The translations under genes were made by a program, and so were the position numbers. DNA of 64,000 nt from Paenibacillus riograndensis SBR5 (GTDB lineage: Bacteria; Bacillota; Bacilli; Paenibacillales; Paenibacillaceae): the NCBI RefSeq assembly GCF_000981585.1, contig NZ_LN831776.1:6245187-6309186 (forward strand), written 5' to 3'. The notes under the pieces are model-generated. The model worked only from the letters and a program-made list of their open reading frames with translations, was not told where the DNA came from and did not search any database. Shown here in pieces: positions 1-8,733 of this stretch; position 1 is the first letter of the stretch, and every line of letters starts with the position of its first letter.

Positions 1-1230
1 GCGCAGCTCAGCATCCACACCCATGTGGCGCAGTGTGCGCGCGAGCTTAAGTATGGCATCATGTGTGCTGAGCTGCATCCGCTTCAGCATCCGCTCAATC
101 CGCGGGCTGCTGACCACAAAGGCATCGTTATCCCGCGTAATAGTGAAGGAGTTGTCCTCTTCCGCTTCGAGCTTGTAGACCTTGCGTTCTTTGGTCTCTG
201 CTACTTCTTCCACAACCGGAGCCACCGGGATGCTGTCGAGAAGATCCGTCGCCCGGTAGAGCAGCTCCTGTACTCCCTGACGGGTAAGTGAAGAAATCGG
301 TATAATTTCCAGATCCGGCCGAAGCTCTGATACCTGCTCGCGGAATGCAGCCAGATTCGCCTCCGATTCAGGCATATCCATCTTATTGGCTGCTACGATC
401 TGCGGACGGTCCATGAGACCGGCGTTGTACTGCCTCAGTTCGTCATTAATCTTCACCCAATCCTCAAAGGGATCGCGCCCTTCGGAGCCGGACATATCCA
501 CAACATGGATGATGATCCGGGTGCGTTCCACATGCCGCAGGAATTCATGTCCGAGACCTACACCCTCGCTTGCTCCTTCAATCAGTCCCGGCAGATCGGC
601 CATGACAAAGCTGCGGCCATCCCCTACATCCACCACACCTAAATTCGGAGTAATGGTCGTGAAGTGATACGCACCGATCTTCGGCTGTGCAGCGGAAACG
701 ACGGAGAGCAGGGTGGATTTGCCTACGCTTGGAAAGCCCACAAGCCCCACATCCGCCATCACCTTCAGTTCCATCACGATATAGCGTTCCTGGCCTTCTT
801 CCCCATTCTCCGCCAATTCAGGAGCCGGATTGGCCGCTGTGGCGAACCGGATATTCCCCCGGCCGCCCCGGCCGCCGCGTGCAACCACTACCTGCTGGCC
901 GTGGCGGGTCATGTCGGCAATAACTTCCTTGGTATCGTCGTCGATCAATACGGTTCCCGGAGGGATGCGTACGATCATATGCTCGGCGTTCGCCCCGTGC
1001 TGGCTTTTGTTGCGCCCTTTTACTCCGCGGTCCGCCTTGAAATGGCGTTGATAACGGAAATCCATCAATGTGCGCAAGCCTTCATCCACACGGAAGATCA
1101 CATCTCCTCCGCGTCCGCCGTCACCGCCGGCCGGCCCGCCTTCCGGCACATATTTCTCCCGGCGGAAAGCCACCAGGCCGTCGCCGCCGTCGCCGCCTTT
1201 TACATAAATCTTAGCTTTATCTACGAACAT
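1..1230 (-). CDS. obg: GTPase Obg (partial, C-terminus outside window)
   Basis: Ribosome-associated GTPase that acts in late 50S assembly and, in Bacillus, in stress and sporulation signalling. The 410 codons seen here begin [18 protein letters not shown], followed by the glycine-rich OBG fold (about residues 1-158) with the repeats [12 protein letters not shown] and GGRGGRGN. The G domain has Walker A GFPSVGKS at residues 165-172, DLPG as the G3 motif and NKMD as G4. The ATG at 1230 is preceded by GGAAGGTGAAC. The protein runs off the left edge, so the Obg C-terminal domain is only partly visible. It is the last gene of rplU-prp-rpmA-spo0B-obg, the same order as in B. subtilis. Confidence 0.97.
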   Translation of the reverse strand, partial: MFVDKAKIYVKGGDGGDGLVAFRREKYVPEGGPAGGDGGRGGDVIFRVDEGLRTLMDFRYQRHFKADRGVKGRNKSQHGANAEHMIVRIPPGTVLIDDDTKEVIADMTRHGQQVVVARGGRGGRGNIRFATAANPAPELAENGEEGQERYIVMELKVMADVGLVGFPSVGKSTLLSVVSAAQPKIGAYHFTTITPNLGVVDVGDGRSFVMADLPGLIEGASEGVGLGHEFLRHVERTRIIIHVVDMSGSEGRDPFEDWVKINDELRQYNAGLMDRPQIVAANKMDMPESEANLAAFREQVSELRPDLEIIPISSLTRQGVQELLYRATDLLDSIPVAPVVEEVAETKERKVYKLEAEEDNSFTITRDNDAFVVSSPRIERMLKRMQLSTHDAILKLARTLRHMGVDAELR

Positions 1231-1245
1231 TCATGTTCACCTTCC

Positions 1246-1986
1246 TTACATTCCCAGAGGCAGCCGAAGCTCTACATTGGGTTTACCCCTTCCAGACTGC
1301 TCTGCTTTGATAATTTTTCCTTGTACTATATTATAAATTTGCCCCTGCAGCAGCTCGGGATCGCCATGATCCCCCTCGCTTTCGAAAGAGATCAGAATGT
1401 CTCCTCCATCCTGTGCAAAACCGAGCAGAAGCTTCCGTGTATCGCCCTCCGGGGCGAGTCCGCTGTACTGATAAGCCCTCACCGTCTGCATGATCACCTG
1501 TGTCAGCTCTTCCCCCGTGTCCGGGCTGAGCTTATTCTCCAGCTGCAGTCCTTCTTCTACCTGCACTTCCAGCTCCAGGCTGCTTCTGAAGGTGCGGAAG
1601 GACTGCAAATAGAACACAAGCGAAGGAATGCCGAGCTTAGCGATACGGCTGTCCAAGGCAATCCGCTCCTTTATTCTTCCCACACACTCCAAGGATTTAT
1701 CAGGCTTGCCGAGCTGGATATATCCGTAAAGCACCTGCAGATCATTCATCCAGTCATGCCGGTGATGATTAAGTGTCCGGTTCGCCGCCTGCTGTAAAGT
1801 CTTCTCCTGTAGGCGCAGCTCCTCTTCAAAATGACGCCGGTTGTAAAAAAAGCTGTAAGCAAGCACCGCAGCTACCCATACGGCAAGCAGCAGGCATGTC
1901 AAAAGGGAAGTATGCCAATACAAGAGGCCTAAAGGAAGCATTACGGATAACATGACTGCCCAGATCAACCATTTCCAGGATTTCAT
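1246..1986 (-). CDS. spo0B: Spo0B-like sporulation phosphotransferase
   Basis: Spo0B passes phosphate from Spo0F to Spo0A in the sporulation phosphorelay. Two hydrophobic segments occupy roughly the first 45 residues. Then comes the helical dimerisation part with NHHRHDWMNDLQVLYGYI, matching the RHDWMN-LQ signature whose first His is the phosphorylated residue. The C-terminal half is a poor ATPase-like domain without clear N/G boxes, as expected for the family. The membrane segments are an addition relative to the soluble B. subtilis protein. I chose ATG at 1986 because GGGGAG lies 5 nt upstream; a TTG at 2013 in the same frame has no good ribosome site. It sits directly upstream of obg (15 nt gap). 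Confidence 0.88.
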   Translation of the reverse strand: MKSWKWLIWAVMLSVMLPLGLLYWHTSLLTCLLLAVWVAAVLAYSFFYNRRHFEEELRLQEKTLQQAANRTLNHHRHDWMNDLQVLYGYIQLGKPDKSLECVGRIKERIALDSRIAKLGIPSLVFYLQSFRTFRSSLELEVQVEEGLQLENKLSPDTGEELTQVIMQTVRAYQYSGLAPEGDTRKLLLGFAQDGGDILISFESEGDHGDPELLQGQIYNIVQGKIIKAEQSGRGKPNVELRLPLGM

Positions 1987-2219
1987 TCTTTCTCCCCGTC
2001 CCTCAGTTCGCAAAATTCATGCATATTTAGCTGTTCCTCTTCACTGATAATTACCATTTTCCAGTATAACACAGGCTTTCCCGGCAATCACCAGCATTTC
2101 AGCCAAGCGAGAAATATAAGGATGATTTGTGGAGTGAACCATATAAATCCTTATATTTTGAAAAAAAGCCCCCGGCACTCATGCCGGAGGCTTCTACTTG
2201 CAATTCGATTTCCGAAAGC

Positions 2220-2531
2220 TTACGCTTCCAGTGCCGCTGCTACCGGAGCGACATCAACCGGGTACACGCTCACTTTTTTGCGATCGCGTCCCCAACGTTC
2301 GAACTTCACTACACCGTCAACCAGAGCGAACAAGGTGTCATCTTTACCGATGCCTACGTTTGTGCCCGGGTGGATTTTGGTTCCGCGTTGACGAACCAGG
2401 ATGTTGCCGCCGGTAACTGCCTGACCGTCAGCACGTTTCACGCCAAGACGTTTGGAGTGGGAATCACGTCCGTTCTTGGTGGAACCTACACCCTTTTTCG
2501 ATGCGAACAATTGAAGATCCAATTTCAACAT
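2220..2531 (-). CDS. rpmA: 50S ribosomal protein L27 with cleavable N-terminal extension
   Basis: Large-subunit protein whose N-terminus reaches the peptidyl transferase centre. The 103-residue product begins [20 protein letters not shown]. In Firmicutes the LKLDLQLFA leader is removed by the protease Prp to expose the mature SKKGVG end, and the Prp gene lies immediately upstream. ATG 2531 has AAGGAGG 9 nt upstream; the in-frame TTG at 2540 would overlap that ribosome site. The body contains the family sequence [21 protein letters not shown]. Confidence 0.97.
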   Translation of the reverse strand: MLKLDLQLFASKKGVGSTKNGRDSHSKRLGVKRADGQAVTGGNILVRQRGTKIHPGTNVGIGKDDTLFALVDGVVKFERWGRDRKKVSVYPVDVAPVAAALEA

Positions 2532-2549
2532 GTTGGTCAACCTCCTTCT

Positions 2550-2885
2550 TTAAATAATAACTTCCTGTATCTTAATATACTTCCCGTATGAATCTGCGAT
2601 ATCACCGAGCATAAGCACCATGGATTCCAGCAATAGCTGAACCTTGGCGGAAACTTCGGGATCGTCCACCGGAACCAGGGTTCCGCTTAGAAAACCATCC
2701 TTCATCGAAGTATCCAGAACAACGCCTGTCAGACTTTCAATCGAATTCACCGTTCCAACCGTGACGGCGGAAACACCGGCGCAGACGATATCCCTGCCGA
2801 TCTCTGCGTATTTCGCATGCCCTTTAACAGCAAAACCGACAATCGCACCTTGAGCAGAAGCCCGTGTAATCCGCACGTTAATCAT
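2550..2885 (-). CDS. prp: Ribosomal-processing cysteine protease Prp
   Basis: Small (111 aa) cysteine protease that cleaves the L27 N-terminal extension; essential in Staphylococcus aureus by published work. The catalytic pair is visible: His in VKGHAKYAEIG (residue 23) and Cys in DIVCAGVSA (residue 35), 12 residues apart. AAGGTG precedes the ATG. The position between rplU and rpmA is diagnostic of the family (YsxB in B. subtilis). Confidence 0.95.
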   Translation of the reverse strand: MINVRITRASAQGAIVGFAVKGHAKYAEIGRDIVCAGVSAVTVGTVNSIESLTGVVLDTSMKDGFLSGTLVPVDDPEVSAKVQLLLESMVLMLGDIADSYGKYIKIQEVII

Positions 2886-2897
2886 TAACGCACCTTC

Positions 2898-3209
2898 TTA
2901 CGCTTGAATCTTCTCGATTGTTACTTTGGTGTACGGTTGACGATGACCTTGCTTCTTGTGGTAGTTCTTCTTCGGTTTGTATTTGAAAACTACAACCTTC
3001 TGACCTTTACCATGCTTCTCGACTTTAGCTGTTACAGACGCGCCGCTTACCAGCGGAGTTCCTGCAGTCAGACCGCCGTCGTTGGAAACAGCCAATACAC
3101 GGTCAAACGTTACGCTTGCGCCGTCTTCAGCATCCAGCTTCTCAATGAACAATACGTCGCCTTCTTGGACTTTGTATTGTTTACCGCCAGTTTCGATAAT
3201 TGCATACAT
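2898..3209 (-). CDS. rplU: 50S ribosomal protein L21
   Basis: 103-residue primary rRNA-binding protein of the large subunit. It starts [18 protein letters not shown] and ends with the basic [17 protein letters not shown] region typical of L21. AGGAGGTG lies 8 nt before ATG 3209. It is the first gene of the rplU-prp-rpmA-spo0B-obg operon and follows a leader that may be autoregulatory, with a strong SigA promoter upstream. Confidence 0.97.
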   Translation of the reverse strand: MYAIIETGGKQYKVQEGDVLFIEKLDAEDGASVTFDRVLAVSNDGGLTAGTPLVSGASVTAKVEKHGKGQKVVVFKYKPKKNYHKKQGHRQPYTKVTIEKIQA

Positions 3210-3335
3210 TGTACTTGCACCTCCTCATGTCTCAGACTCGCCTAGTCTAGGTGGCAAATTCCCGGAGGAACCGCGCTTATGTACCCGATCGGAGCGGTTG
3301 CAGCATGTGCAGGATTAGAACAACCAAACACATAC
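3210..3335 (-). promoter_or_regulatory. Probable L21 leader (r-protein autoregulatory RNA)
   Basis: About 125 nt separate the promoter -10 box from rplU. The transcript can form a 5' stem (CCGCTCC/GGAGCGG region near 3285-3300) and a short CCTAGACTAGG dyad just before GCGAGTCTGAGAC and the AGGAGG. Firmicutes carry a conserved L21 leader at this place. The assignment rests on position and partial resemblance, not on a covariance-model match. Confidence 0.55.
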
Positions 3336-3341
3336 TTGAAG

Positions 3342-3370
3342 ATAGTATCACACATATTACGTTCAGTCAA
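3342..3370 (-). promoter_or_regulatory. SigA promoter of the rplU operon
   Basis: On the minus strand TTGACT (3365-3370) and TACTAT (3342-3347) are separated by exactly 17 nt, giving a near-consensus vegetative promoter about 130 nt upstream of rplU and reading toward it. Confidence 0.8.
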
Positions 3371-3413
3371 TGGCAGAAAAAAACTAAAACCCGGGCTCCT
3401 GTAAAACCGGGAG

Positions 3414-4655
3414 CTATTCCAGCCACGCGCCGACTTTGCCCGTGCCTCCGCAGCATTGGCAAATCGCCGGGGCGAAGCCTGCAGAGTCATGTCTCGCCTT
3501 CTTGCGGGTCATCTCCAGCAGTCCCAGATGGGTCCATCCAAGAATATGCGTCTGTGTGCGGTCACGGCTGATGACCCTCTCCAGACGTTCCGTAACCATC
3601 TTCCGGTGCTCTTCACGCTGCATATCAATAAAATCAATGATAATAATGCCTCCCGTATCCCGCAAGCGGATCAGACGCCCGATTTCCTCCGCCGCCAGCA
3701 GATTCGTGCGCGTGACCGTCTCCTCCAGTGAAGTTCCGCCCGTGTATTGTGCAGTGTTGACATCAATGACGGTGAGTGCCTCCGTCTCATCCCAGATCAG
3801 TGTTGCCCCGCCTTCCAGGGTGATTTTGCGCCCGAAGCTTTTGTGCAGCTGCTCCTGCACCCCGTACGCGGTAAAGATCGACTCCTGTCCATGGTAGAAG
3901 CGGACGGGCTTGTACTTTCCCGGAGCCATATCATTCAGAAAAGCCTCCGCTTCCCGGACCGCCTTCGCCGAGTCAATCATCAGCTCATCCTGCTGCGGAT
4001 TGAAGGCATCCCTGATGAATCGCTGGACAATGCTGAGATCCGAGTGAAGCAGAGCCGGTGCCCCACACTCCTGCGCCCGGCGGGTGATCATCTCCCATTG
4101 GGACCGGAGGAAGGAAAGGTCGCCTTCCACGGCCTCCACCGGTTCATCCTCCGAGACGGTCCGCATAATAATTCCTTCTTCCTGCCGCCGCAGCCGCTCG
4201 CCGATGGCCTTCAGCCGGGCACGTTCGGATTCACGGCTGATTTTTTTGGATACGCCGACATAATCCGCAAAGGGCATGTACACCATCCAGCGTCCCGGAA
4301 GCGTATAGTGGGTCGTTACACGCGCACCCTTGCCGCCCCGCGGCTCTTTTCTCACCTGGACCACAATTTCCTGGCCGGGCTGCAGCAGCGTTTCAATGGA
4401 AGGCTTCACCTCCGGCTGCCTTTCCAGATGGGGATGCAGCACATCATCTACATATAAAAAAGCATTCTTCTTCTGTCCAATATCAACAAAAGCGGCCTGC
4501 ATGCCTGGCAACACATTCATGACCCGCCCCTTGTAATAACTGCCGACCAGCCCTTGCTGCTGATCACGTTCGGCTGCATATTCGACCAGACTCCCATTGT
4601 CCAGAAGAGCCATCCGGGTAACATGCTGCATGCAATGAACGATCATTTGCTTCAT
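3414..4655 (-). CDS. rng: Ribonuclease E/G family protein
   Basis: Endoribonuclease of the RNase G type acting on single-stranded AU-rich RNA and 5' ends of rRNA precursors. The 413 aa comprise an S1-like domain (about 35-120, with GRVMNVLPGMQAAFVDIG and KNAFLYVDDV), the catalytic DNase-I-like part with LTVIDVNTAQYTGG and GGIIIIDFIDM (the Mg-binding Asp residues), and a C-terminal CQCCGGTG zinc-link motif. There is no long RNase E scaffold tail. ATG 4655 has AGAGGTGA 5 nt upstream; an in-frame ATG at 4697 has no ribosome site. It lies between spoIVFB and the rplU operon. Confidence 0.92.
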   Translation of the reverse strand: MKQMIVHCMQHVTRMALLDNGSLVEYAAERDQQQGLVGSYYKGRVMNVLPGMQAAFVDIGQKKNAFLYVDDVLHPHLERQPEVKPSIETLLQPGQEIVVQVRKEPRGGKGARVTTHYTLPGRWMVYMPFADYVGVSKKISRESERARLKAIGERLRRQEEGIIMRTVSEDEPVEAVEGDLSFLRSQWEMITRRAQECGAPALLHSDLSIVQRFIRDAFNPQQDELMIDSAKAVREAEAFLNDMAPGKYKPVRFYHGQESIFTAYGVQEQLHKSFGRKITLEGGATLIWDETEALTVIDVNTAQYTGGTSLEETVTRTNLLAAEEIGRLIRLRDTGGIIIIDFIDMQREEHRKMVTERLERVISRDRTQTHILGWTHLGLLEMTRKKARHDSAGFAPAICQCCGGTGKVGAWLE

Positions 4656-4722
4656 GGCTTCACCTCTGGTTTCAATCGATCTTTCTCCGTCATCCATCAG
4701 CGGGATGGTTCAAGTCCATATT

Positions 4723-5589
4723 TTACATTCCAAAATAAGAAGAGATCAGCTTCTGCTCCGGCACAACGGCCACGATGCTCTTATCCTCATTCATCACATA
4801 GATAAAATGATACTGGTTACGTTTAAATAGACGCAATATATCATCCAAAGGTTTCGCGGAAAAGGCAACAATTGGACGCGCGGCACTTCCCGATTGCTGG
4901 TATCGTTCATATACTGCTTCTCTGTTCATCAAAAAGGAGACAAAGCGGTAAGGCAGATTACGCTGGTCCGTAAGGTTCGAATAGAGCAGAAAAGCCCCGA
5001 TCATCAGCAGGTTCAGCCGGAGCCCTCCCCCTGTGCCCAATGGCAGCATTGCATACCCGACCACCAGCACACTCGCCGCGATGCTCACTCTGCCGCACCA
5101 TAGCAAAGTAGCATAGTAGGGAAGCAGCAGACTAAGCATCGCCTGAAATATTTTACCGCCATCCAGAGGGAGGACAGGCAGAAGATTAAATAACGCGATA
5201 ATCGCATTGGCTTGTATAAAATAATCCAGGAACGCACTGGTGCCATATCCGGTCTGCCGGAGTCCGTAGGCCATGACGATCAGCAGCACATTCTGCAGCG
5301 GTCCGGCAATAGCGATGCCCATCTCCCGGACAGCGGTCAGACGCCCATGATCCTCCATCACGGCAACCCCGCCGAAAGGCAGCAGCTGCACCGATTTCAC
5401 CTGAACCCCGCAGAGCAGCGCTGCACAGACATGTCCCATTTCGTGAATGAACACAATTGTGAACAGCGTCAGCAGTTCCAGAAACTGGCCTGTGACCACA
5501 GAGAGCAGCATGATCAGAACAAACAGCGGGTGCAGCGCCAGCTGGATACCCCTGATCCTAATCAAACGATACCACTTCAGCGGGATCAA
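4723..5589 (-). CDS. spoIVFB: Site-2 protease, SpoIVFB type (M50)
   Basis: Polytopic metalloprotease of the outer forespore membrane that in B. subtilis cleaves pro-SigK. Zinc site HEMGH in TIVFIHEMGHVCAA (about residue 49) and the second motif NLLPVLPLDGGK (about 136-147) supply the two His and the Asp. Four to six hydrophobic segments are followed by a C-terminal CBS-like tail ending PEQKLISSYFGM, close in form to the B. subtilis protein. The start is uncertain: a TTG at 5589 overlaps spoIVFA by 32 nt, and a later TTG at 5565 is also possible. The overlap indicates translational coupling with its regulator SpoIVFA. Confidence 0.9.
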   Translation of the reverse strand: MIPLKWYRLIRIRGIQLALHPLFVLIMLLSVVTGQFLELLTLFTIVFIHEMGHVCAALLCGVQVKSVQLLPFGGVAVMEDHGRLTAVREMGIAIAGPLQNVLLIVMAYGLRQTGYGTSAFLDYFIQANAIIALFNLLPVLPLDGGKIFQAMLSLLLPYYATLLWCGRVSIAASVLVVGYAMLPLGTGGGLRLNLLMIGAFLLYSNLTDQRNLPYRFVSFLMNREAVYERYQQSGSAARPIVAFSAKPLDDILRLFKRNQYHFIYVMNEDKSIVAVVPEQKLISSYFGM

Positions 5590-6418
5590 TATAAGTCTTG
5601 TCTTTCATAATTGCAAAAAAAAGCAGCGGCACTGAAGCATTCTCCGTTTCCTCCAGCCAGCCCACAGCATCCCCGCTTTGCACCCAGTCATCAGCTGCCA
5701 GCTTCGTCCCGCTCAGATGCCCGTATTCAGCCGTTATATCCCCGGTATGGCGTACGGTGATCCGGATTCCGCCCTGCGCTTCTTTGGCAACGGACAGCAC
5801 CCTTCCCGTATCTACACTTTTGACTGTTAGCGTCCCGTTAGAAGCTTCTGCAGGCATAATCTCCACACCATTCATTGTAGCAGCAAAAGGCCGGACAATA
5901 CTGCCTGCAAGCGGAGTGCTCAGACCATGCGCGGCGGTTACCTTCTCTGCCGGCTGATCTTCGCCGCCGAAGATCGGAATAAATGCCGGCGCTCCGCTGA
6001 AATGCTCCTCGTACCAGACCTGCGCGGCGGCAAAATCCATATCCCTGCTGAGCGCATCGGTAATGAAGGCCTGCACTTTGAGCGCCCAGGGCTGCTGGAT
6101 GGCAAAGATTCCCCATACGGCGCCAAACACCACAATGCTCGCGATGGTTCTCCGCATAAAACCCGAAGCAAAGCGCGGCTTGTCCCCTCCCCCTTCATCC
6201 ACCCAGCCCCCGCGCCGCTGCTTCCATAGGGCCTCAGGGTCAGGCTCGCGATCTGTAGAATAATCATGGGCTGCTCCCTCTCCCCATTCCTTGAACGTTG
6301 TTGTCCGGTCAGACAGCGCATACAGCGGCGGGACAGCTGTATGCGGAGAATCGTCCAGCTCCAGCAGGCTGCGGATGCGTTCCTTGCGGCGGCCTTTAAT
6401 ACCTGATTTCTGTTCCAT
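5558..6418 (-). CDS. spoIVFA: SpoIVFA-like protein with degenerate M23 domain
   Basis: Membrane regulator of SpoIVFB during SigK activation. It has an acidic or basic cytoplasmic N-terminus of about 85 residues, one membrane segment (IASIVVFGAVWGIFAI) and a LytM/M23-like extracytoplasmic domain (about 165-286). That domain keeps TAEYGHLSG, but the HxH zinc motif of active M23 enzymes is replaced by LLFFAIMKD, so it should not be an active peptidase, as for known SpoIVFA. GGAGGG stands 6 nt before ATG 6418. It overlaps spoIVFB. Confidence 0.87.
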   Translation of the reverse strand: MEQKSGIKGRRKERIRSLLELDDSPHTAVPPLYALSDRTTTFKEWGEGAAHDYSTDREPDPEALWKQRRGGWVDEGGGDKPRFASGFMRRTIASIVVFGAVWGIFAIQQPWALKVQAFITDALSRDMDFAAAQVWYEEHFSGAPAFIPIFGGEDQPAEKVTAAHGLSTPLAGSIVRPFAATMNGVEIMPAEASNGTLTVKSVDTGRVLSVAKEAQGGIRITVRHTGDITAEYGHLSGTKLAADDWVQSGDAVGWLEETENASVPLLFFAIMKDKTYIDPAEVVSFD

Positions 6419-6575
6419 GTTGATCCCTCCGGCGGGCTTGTTTTACTTTTATTTTATGAAAGACCGGGGCTGATTTAGAACAAGCCCCGCCGGGAGAGAG
6501 AACAGAAACATACAAAGCTGAACGGTTCAGATACGCTTTGGTGTGGCTTTACAGCACGAATCCGAATCAAGTGAT

Positions 6576-6631
6576 CTACAGCACAAAGAGCCCGCTGCAG
6601 ACTATCTGCAGGCAGGCTCTTTGTGCTGTAG
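6576..6631. terminator. 16-bp hairpin between minD and spoIVFA
   Basis: CTACAGCACAAAGAGC (6576-6591) and its exact complement (6616-6631) form a perfect 16-bp stem, with an inner CTGCAG/CTGCAG pair in the loop. It sits just after the minD stop on the minus strand. There is no good U-tract on either strand, so it may be a Rho-independent terminator of weak type or an mRNA-end stabiliser. Confidence 0.5.
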
Positions 6632-6661
6632 TTTGCTATGCTGGTAGAACCTTGAGTCCGT

Positions 6662-7456
6662 TCAACCCATACCAAAGAACTTCTTCAACTTCTTGAAGGC
6701 CCCCGGCTTCTTGTCCAGCTGCATCAATGGCACTGCATCCCCCAAAATCCGCCGGGCGATATTGCGGTAAGCGATTGCCGCTGCCGAATCGGGATTCATG
6801 ACGGTAGGCTCCCCGTTGTTCGCTGCCTTGATCACCAGCTCATCATCGGGAACGATACCAATCAAATCAATATTCAGCACCTGCAGAATATCTTCAATAT
6901 CCAGCATATCACCTGTTTTGATAAGTCCAGGCCGAATCCGGTTCACTACCAGCTTCGGCGATTCTACGTGCGACTGCTCCAAAAGGCCGATAATCCGGTC
7001 CGCATCCCGCACGGCAGCATGCTCCGGCGTAGTCACAACAATCGCCTTGTCTGCTCCGGCAATGGCATTGCGGAAGCCATGCTCAATCCCGGCCGGACAA
7101 TCGATCAGGATGTATTCATACTCCTTTTTGAGCTCAAGAATGATATCCTTCACCTGCTCCGGTGTAACGGAGGTCTTGTCTTTGGTCTGGGCCGCAGGGA
7201 GCATGTACAGCTCATCAAAACGCTTGTCCTTGACCAGCGCCTGATTCAGACGGCAGCGTCCTTCCGCAACATCGACCAGATCATAGATGATGCGGTTCTC
7301 CAGCCCCATGACCACATCCAGATTCCGCAGTCCAATGTCGGTATCGACCAGACATACTTTTTTGCCCTGCAATGCAAGCGCGGTGCCAATATTGGCCGTA
7401 GTGGTTGTTTTGCCAACTCCGCCTTTGCCCGAGGTTACGACAATCGCTTCTCCCAT
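6662..7456 (-). CDS. minD: Septum site-determining ATPase MinD
   Basis: ParA/MinD family ATPase that recruits MinC to the membrane and blocks polar septation. The 264 aa carry the deviant Walker A KGGVGKTTTTAN at the N-terminus, LVDTDIGLRNLDVVMG, LIDCPAGIE and a C-terminal amphipathic membrane-targeting helix (GAFKKLKKFFGMG). GGGGTG precedes ATG 7456. Only 5 nt separate it from minC, so the pair is an operon following mreBCD, as in B. subtilis. Confidence 0.97.
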   Translation of the reverse strand: MGEAIVVTSGKGGVGKTTTTANIGTALALQGKKVCLVDTDIGLRNLDVVMGLENRIIYDLVDVAEGRCRLNQALVKDKRFDELYMLPAAQTKDKTSVTPEQVKDIILELKKEYEYILIDCPAGIEHGFRNAIAGADKAIVVTTPEHAAVRDADRIIGLLEQSHVESPKLVVNRIRPGLIKTGDMLDIEDILQVLNIDLIGIVPDDELVIKAANNGEPTVMNPDSAAAIAYRNIARRILGDAVPLMQLDKKPGAFKKLKKFFGMG

Positions 7457-7461
7457 GGAGG

Positions 7462-8121
7462 CTACACCCCTTTAAAAACATTTAAACCCTGACGTAATTT
7501 GACTATATTATGAATTTTGTCGATTTGCATAGCACCGCTCGATAGATAGGCAAATTCCATACTGCTTTCCCGGGTTCCCCATTCATCCGGCGGGCGGCTG
7601 ATAACGTCAGCAATCCGCAATTGTGTTGGCGACAGCAGGGATGCAGCAATAATAGATTCCTGATTGCCGCCCACCCCGGCATGAGCCATACCGCGCAGTG
7701 CTCCAAGAATATAAATATCACCCGTGCAGGTAATCGACCCTCCGGGATTCACATCGCCCAGGAACAAAAGATTCCCTTCATGGTGCAGGACCTGTCCGGA
7801 ACGAATCATTCCGCTGACCATAAACAAGGCATCAGTATCCTTGCCGCCGGGCTCTTCCAAAGCTTCAACGGAACGGACCAGCAGATTGCCCTGGCTCTTC
7901 AGAATGTCCAGCACAGCTTCCTTCTCTTCTTCGGACACCGAACGGTTGCCCAGCTTAATGTCCACATGCACAATCGGTCCGGTTAATATATTCTGATGGC
8001 TGTGCTCCAGCTTATAGCGAAGCTCGCTTAAGAGATCTTCAAAGGGGCACTTGTCGTCTAGCAGGAATACCAGGCCATCCTTGATGCCCTTGATCCTTAC
8101 ATGCTTGGATTGTACTGTCAT
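7462..8121 (-). CDS. minC: Septum site-determining protein MinC
   Basis: FtsZ-assembly inhibitor. The 219 residues have an N-terminal FtsZ-interacting domain (about 1-100) and a C-terminal beta-helix with VRSGQVLHHEGNLLFLGDVN and GSITCTGDIYILGALRG, the family signature for MinD binding and dimerisation. GGGGG lies 8-9 nt before ATG 8121. It is co-directional with mreD (81 nt upstream) and minD. Confidence 0.95.
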   Translation of the reverse strand: MTVQSKHVRIKGIKDGLVFLLDDKCPFEDLLSELRYKLEHSHQNILTGPIVHVDIKLGNRSVSEEEKEAVLDILKSQGNLLVRSVEALEEPGGKDTDALFMVSGMIRSGQVLHHEGNLLFLGDVNPGGSITCTGDIYILGALRGMAHAGVGGNQESIIAASLLSPTQLRIADVISRPPDEWGTRESSMEFAYLSSGAMQIDKIHNIVKLRQGLNVFKGV

Positions 8122-8202
8122 TTGCCTGTCCCCCCATTCTCATTCATTCGTGCCGGGCCAGGCAAATTCCTTCTTTCCCATGTAAGAAAATGCAGTCCGG
8201 CT

Positions 8203-8733
8203 TTATGCAGCCTCTTCCTTGCGTGTCTCTTTCTTCAGCTGTTCAATCTGCTTGCGGAGAGGCACATAGAGGAGCAGGGCAACAGCAAAATGAAATAACA
8301 TGGTGGGCAGCATATGGTGCAGCAATGCCCAATCATAAGAAACCCGGCTTAAATTAAATACGCTGTAAATGGCAAATAGCACACTATCCTCAAGCAGACT
8401 GCCCAGCAGGACCACCGTCATCATCAGCGGCAAGGGTGCACGCGGCAGCTGGAATATCAAACCGATCAAATAAGCTGACACTCCCATTGCGAAGGAATGG
8501 GCACCGAGAATCCGGCCATAAAACACCACATCATGCAGCATCCCGAAGGTCAAGCCCAAGATCAGAGCTGTATGGCGGTGATGGTATACCGTTACAAACA
8601 GAATCACAATAAAAACAAGATTCGGAATAATCCGCATCTCCCAGGCGTTTGGTAGCAGCCAGGGCATAATTGTGCCTTCTAAGATGAATAAAAGAAATAA
8701 GAGCAGTACTAAGACGGATCTGCGCATCTTCAC
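8203..8733 (-). CDS. mreD: Rod shape-determining protein MreD
   Basis: 176-residue integral membrane protein of the elongasome with about five hydrophobic segments (for example VLVLLLFLLFILEGTIMPWLL at the start) and a conserved central FGMLHDVVFYGRILGAHSF region. Start GTG 8733 shares one base with the mreC stop, with GGAG about 11 nt upstream; an ATG two codons in is possible. Weak overall conservation is normal for MreD, so assignment leans on topology and position after mreC. Confidence 0.93.
   Translation of the reverse strand: MKMRRSVLVLLLFLLFILEGTIMPWLLPNAWEMRIIPNLVFIVILFVTVYHHRHTALILGLTFGMLHDVVFYGRILGAHSFAMGVSAYLIGLIFQLPRAPLPLMMTVVLLGSLLEDSVLFAIYSVFNLSRVSYDWALLHHMLPTMLFHFAVALLLYVPLRKQIEQLKKETRKEEAA

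Noticed and set aside
664..1797. 377-codon plus-strand open frame as a gene
   Set aside because: Spans obg and spo0B on the opposite strand; sequence is composition-driven without recognisable domain.
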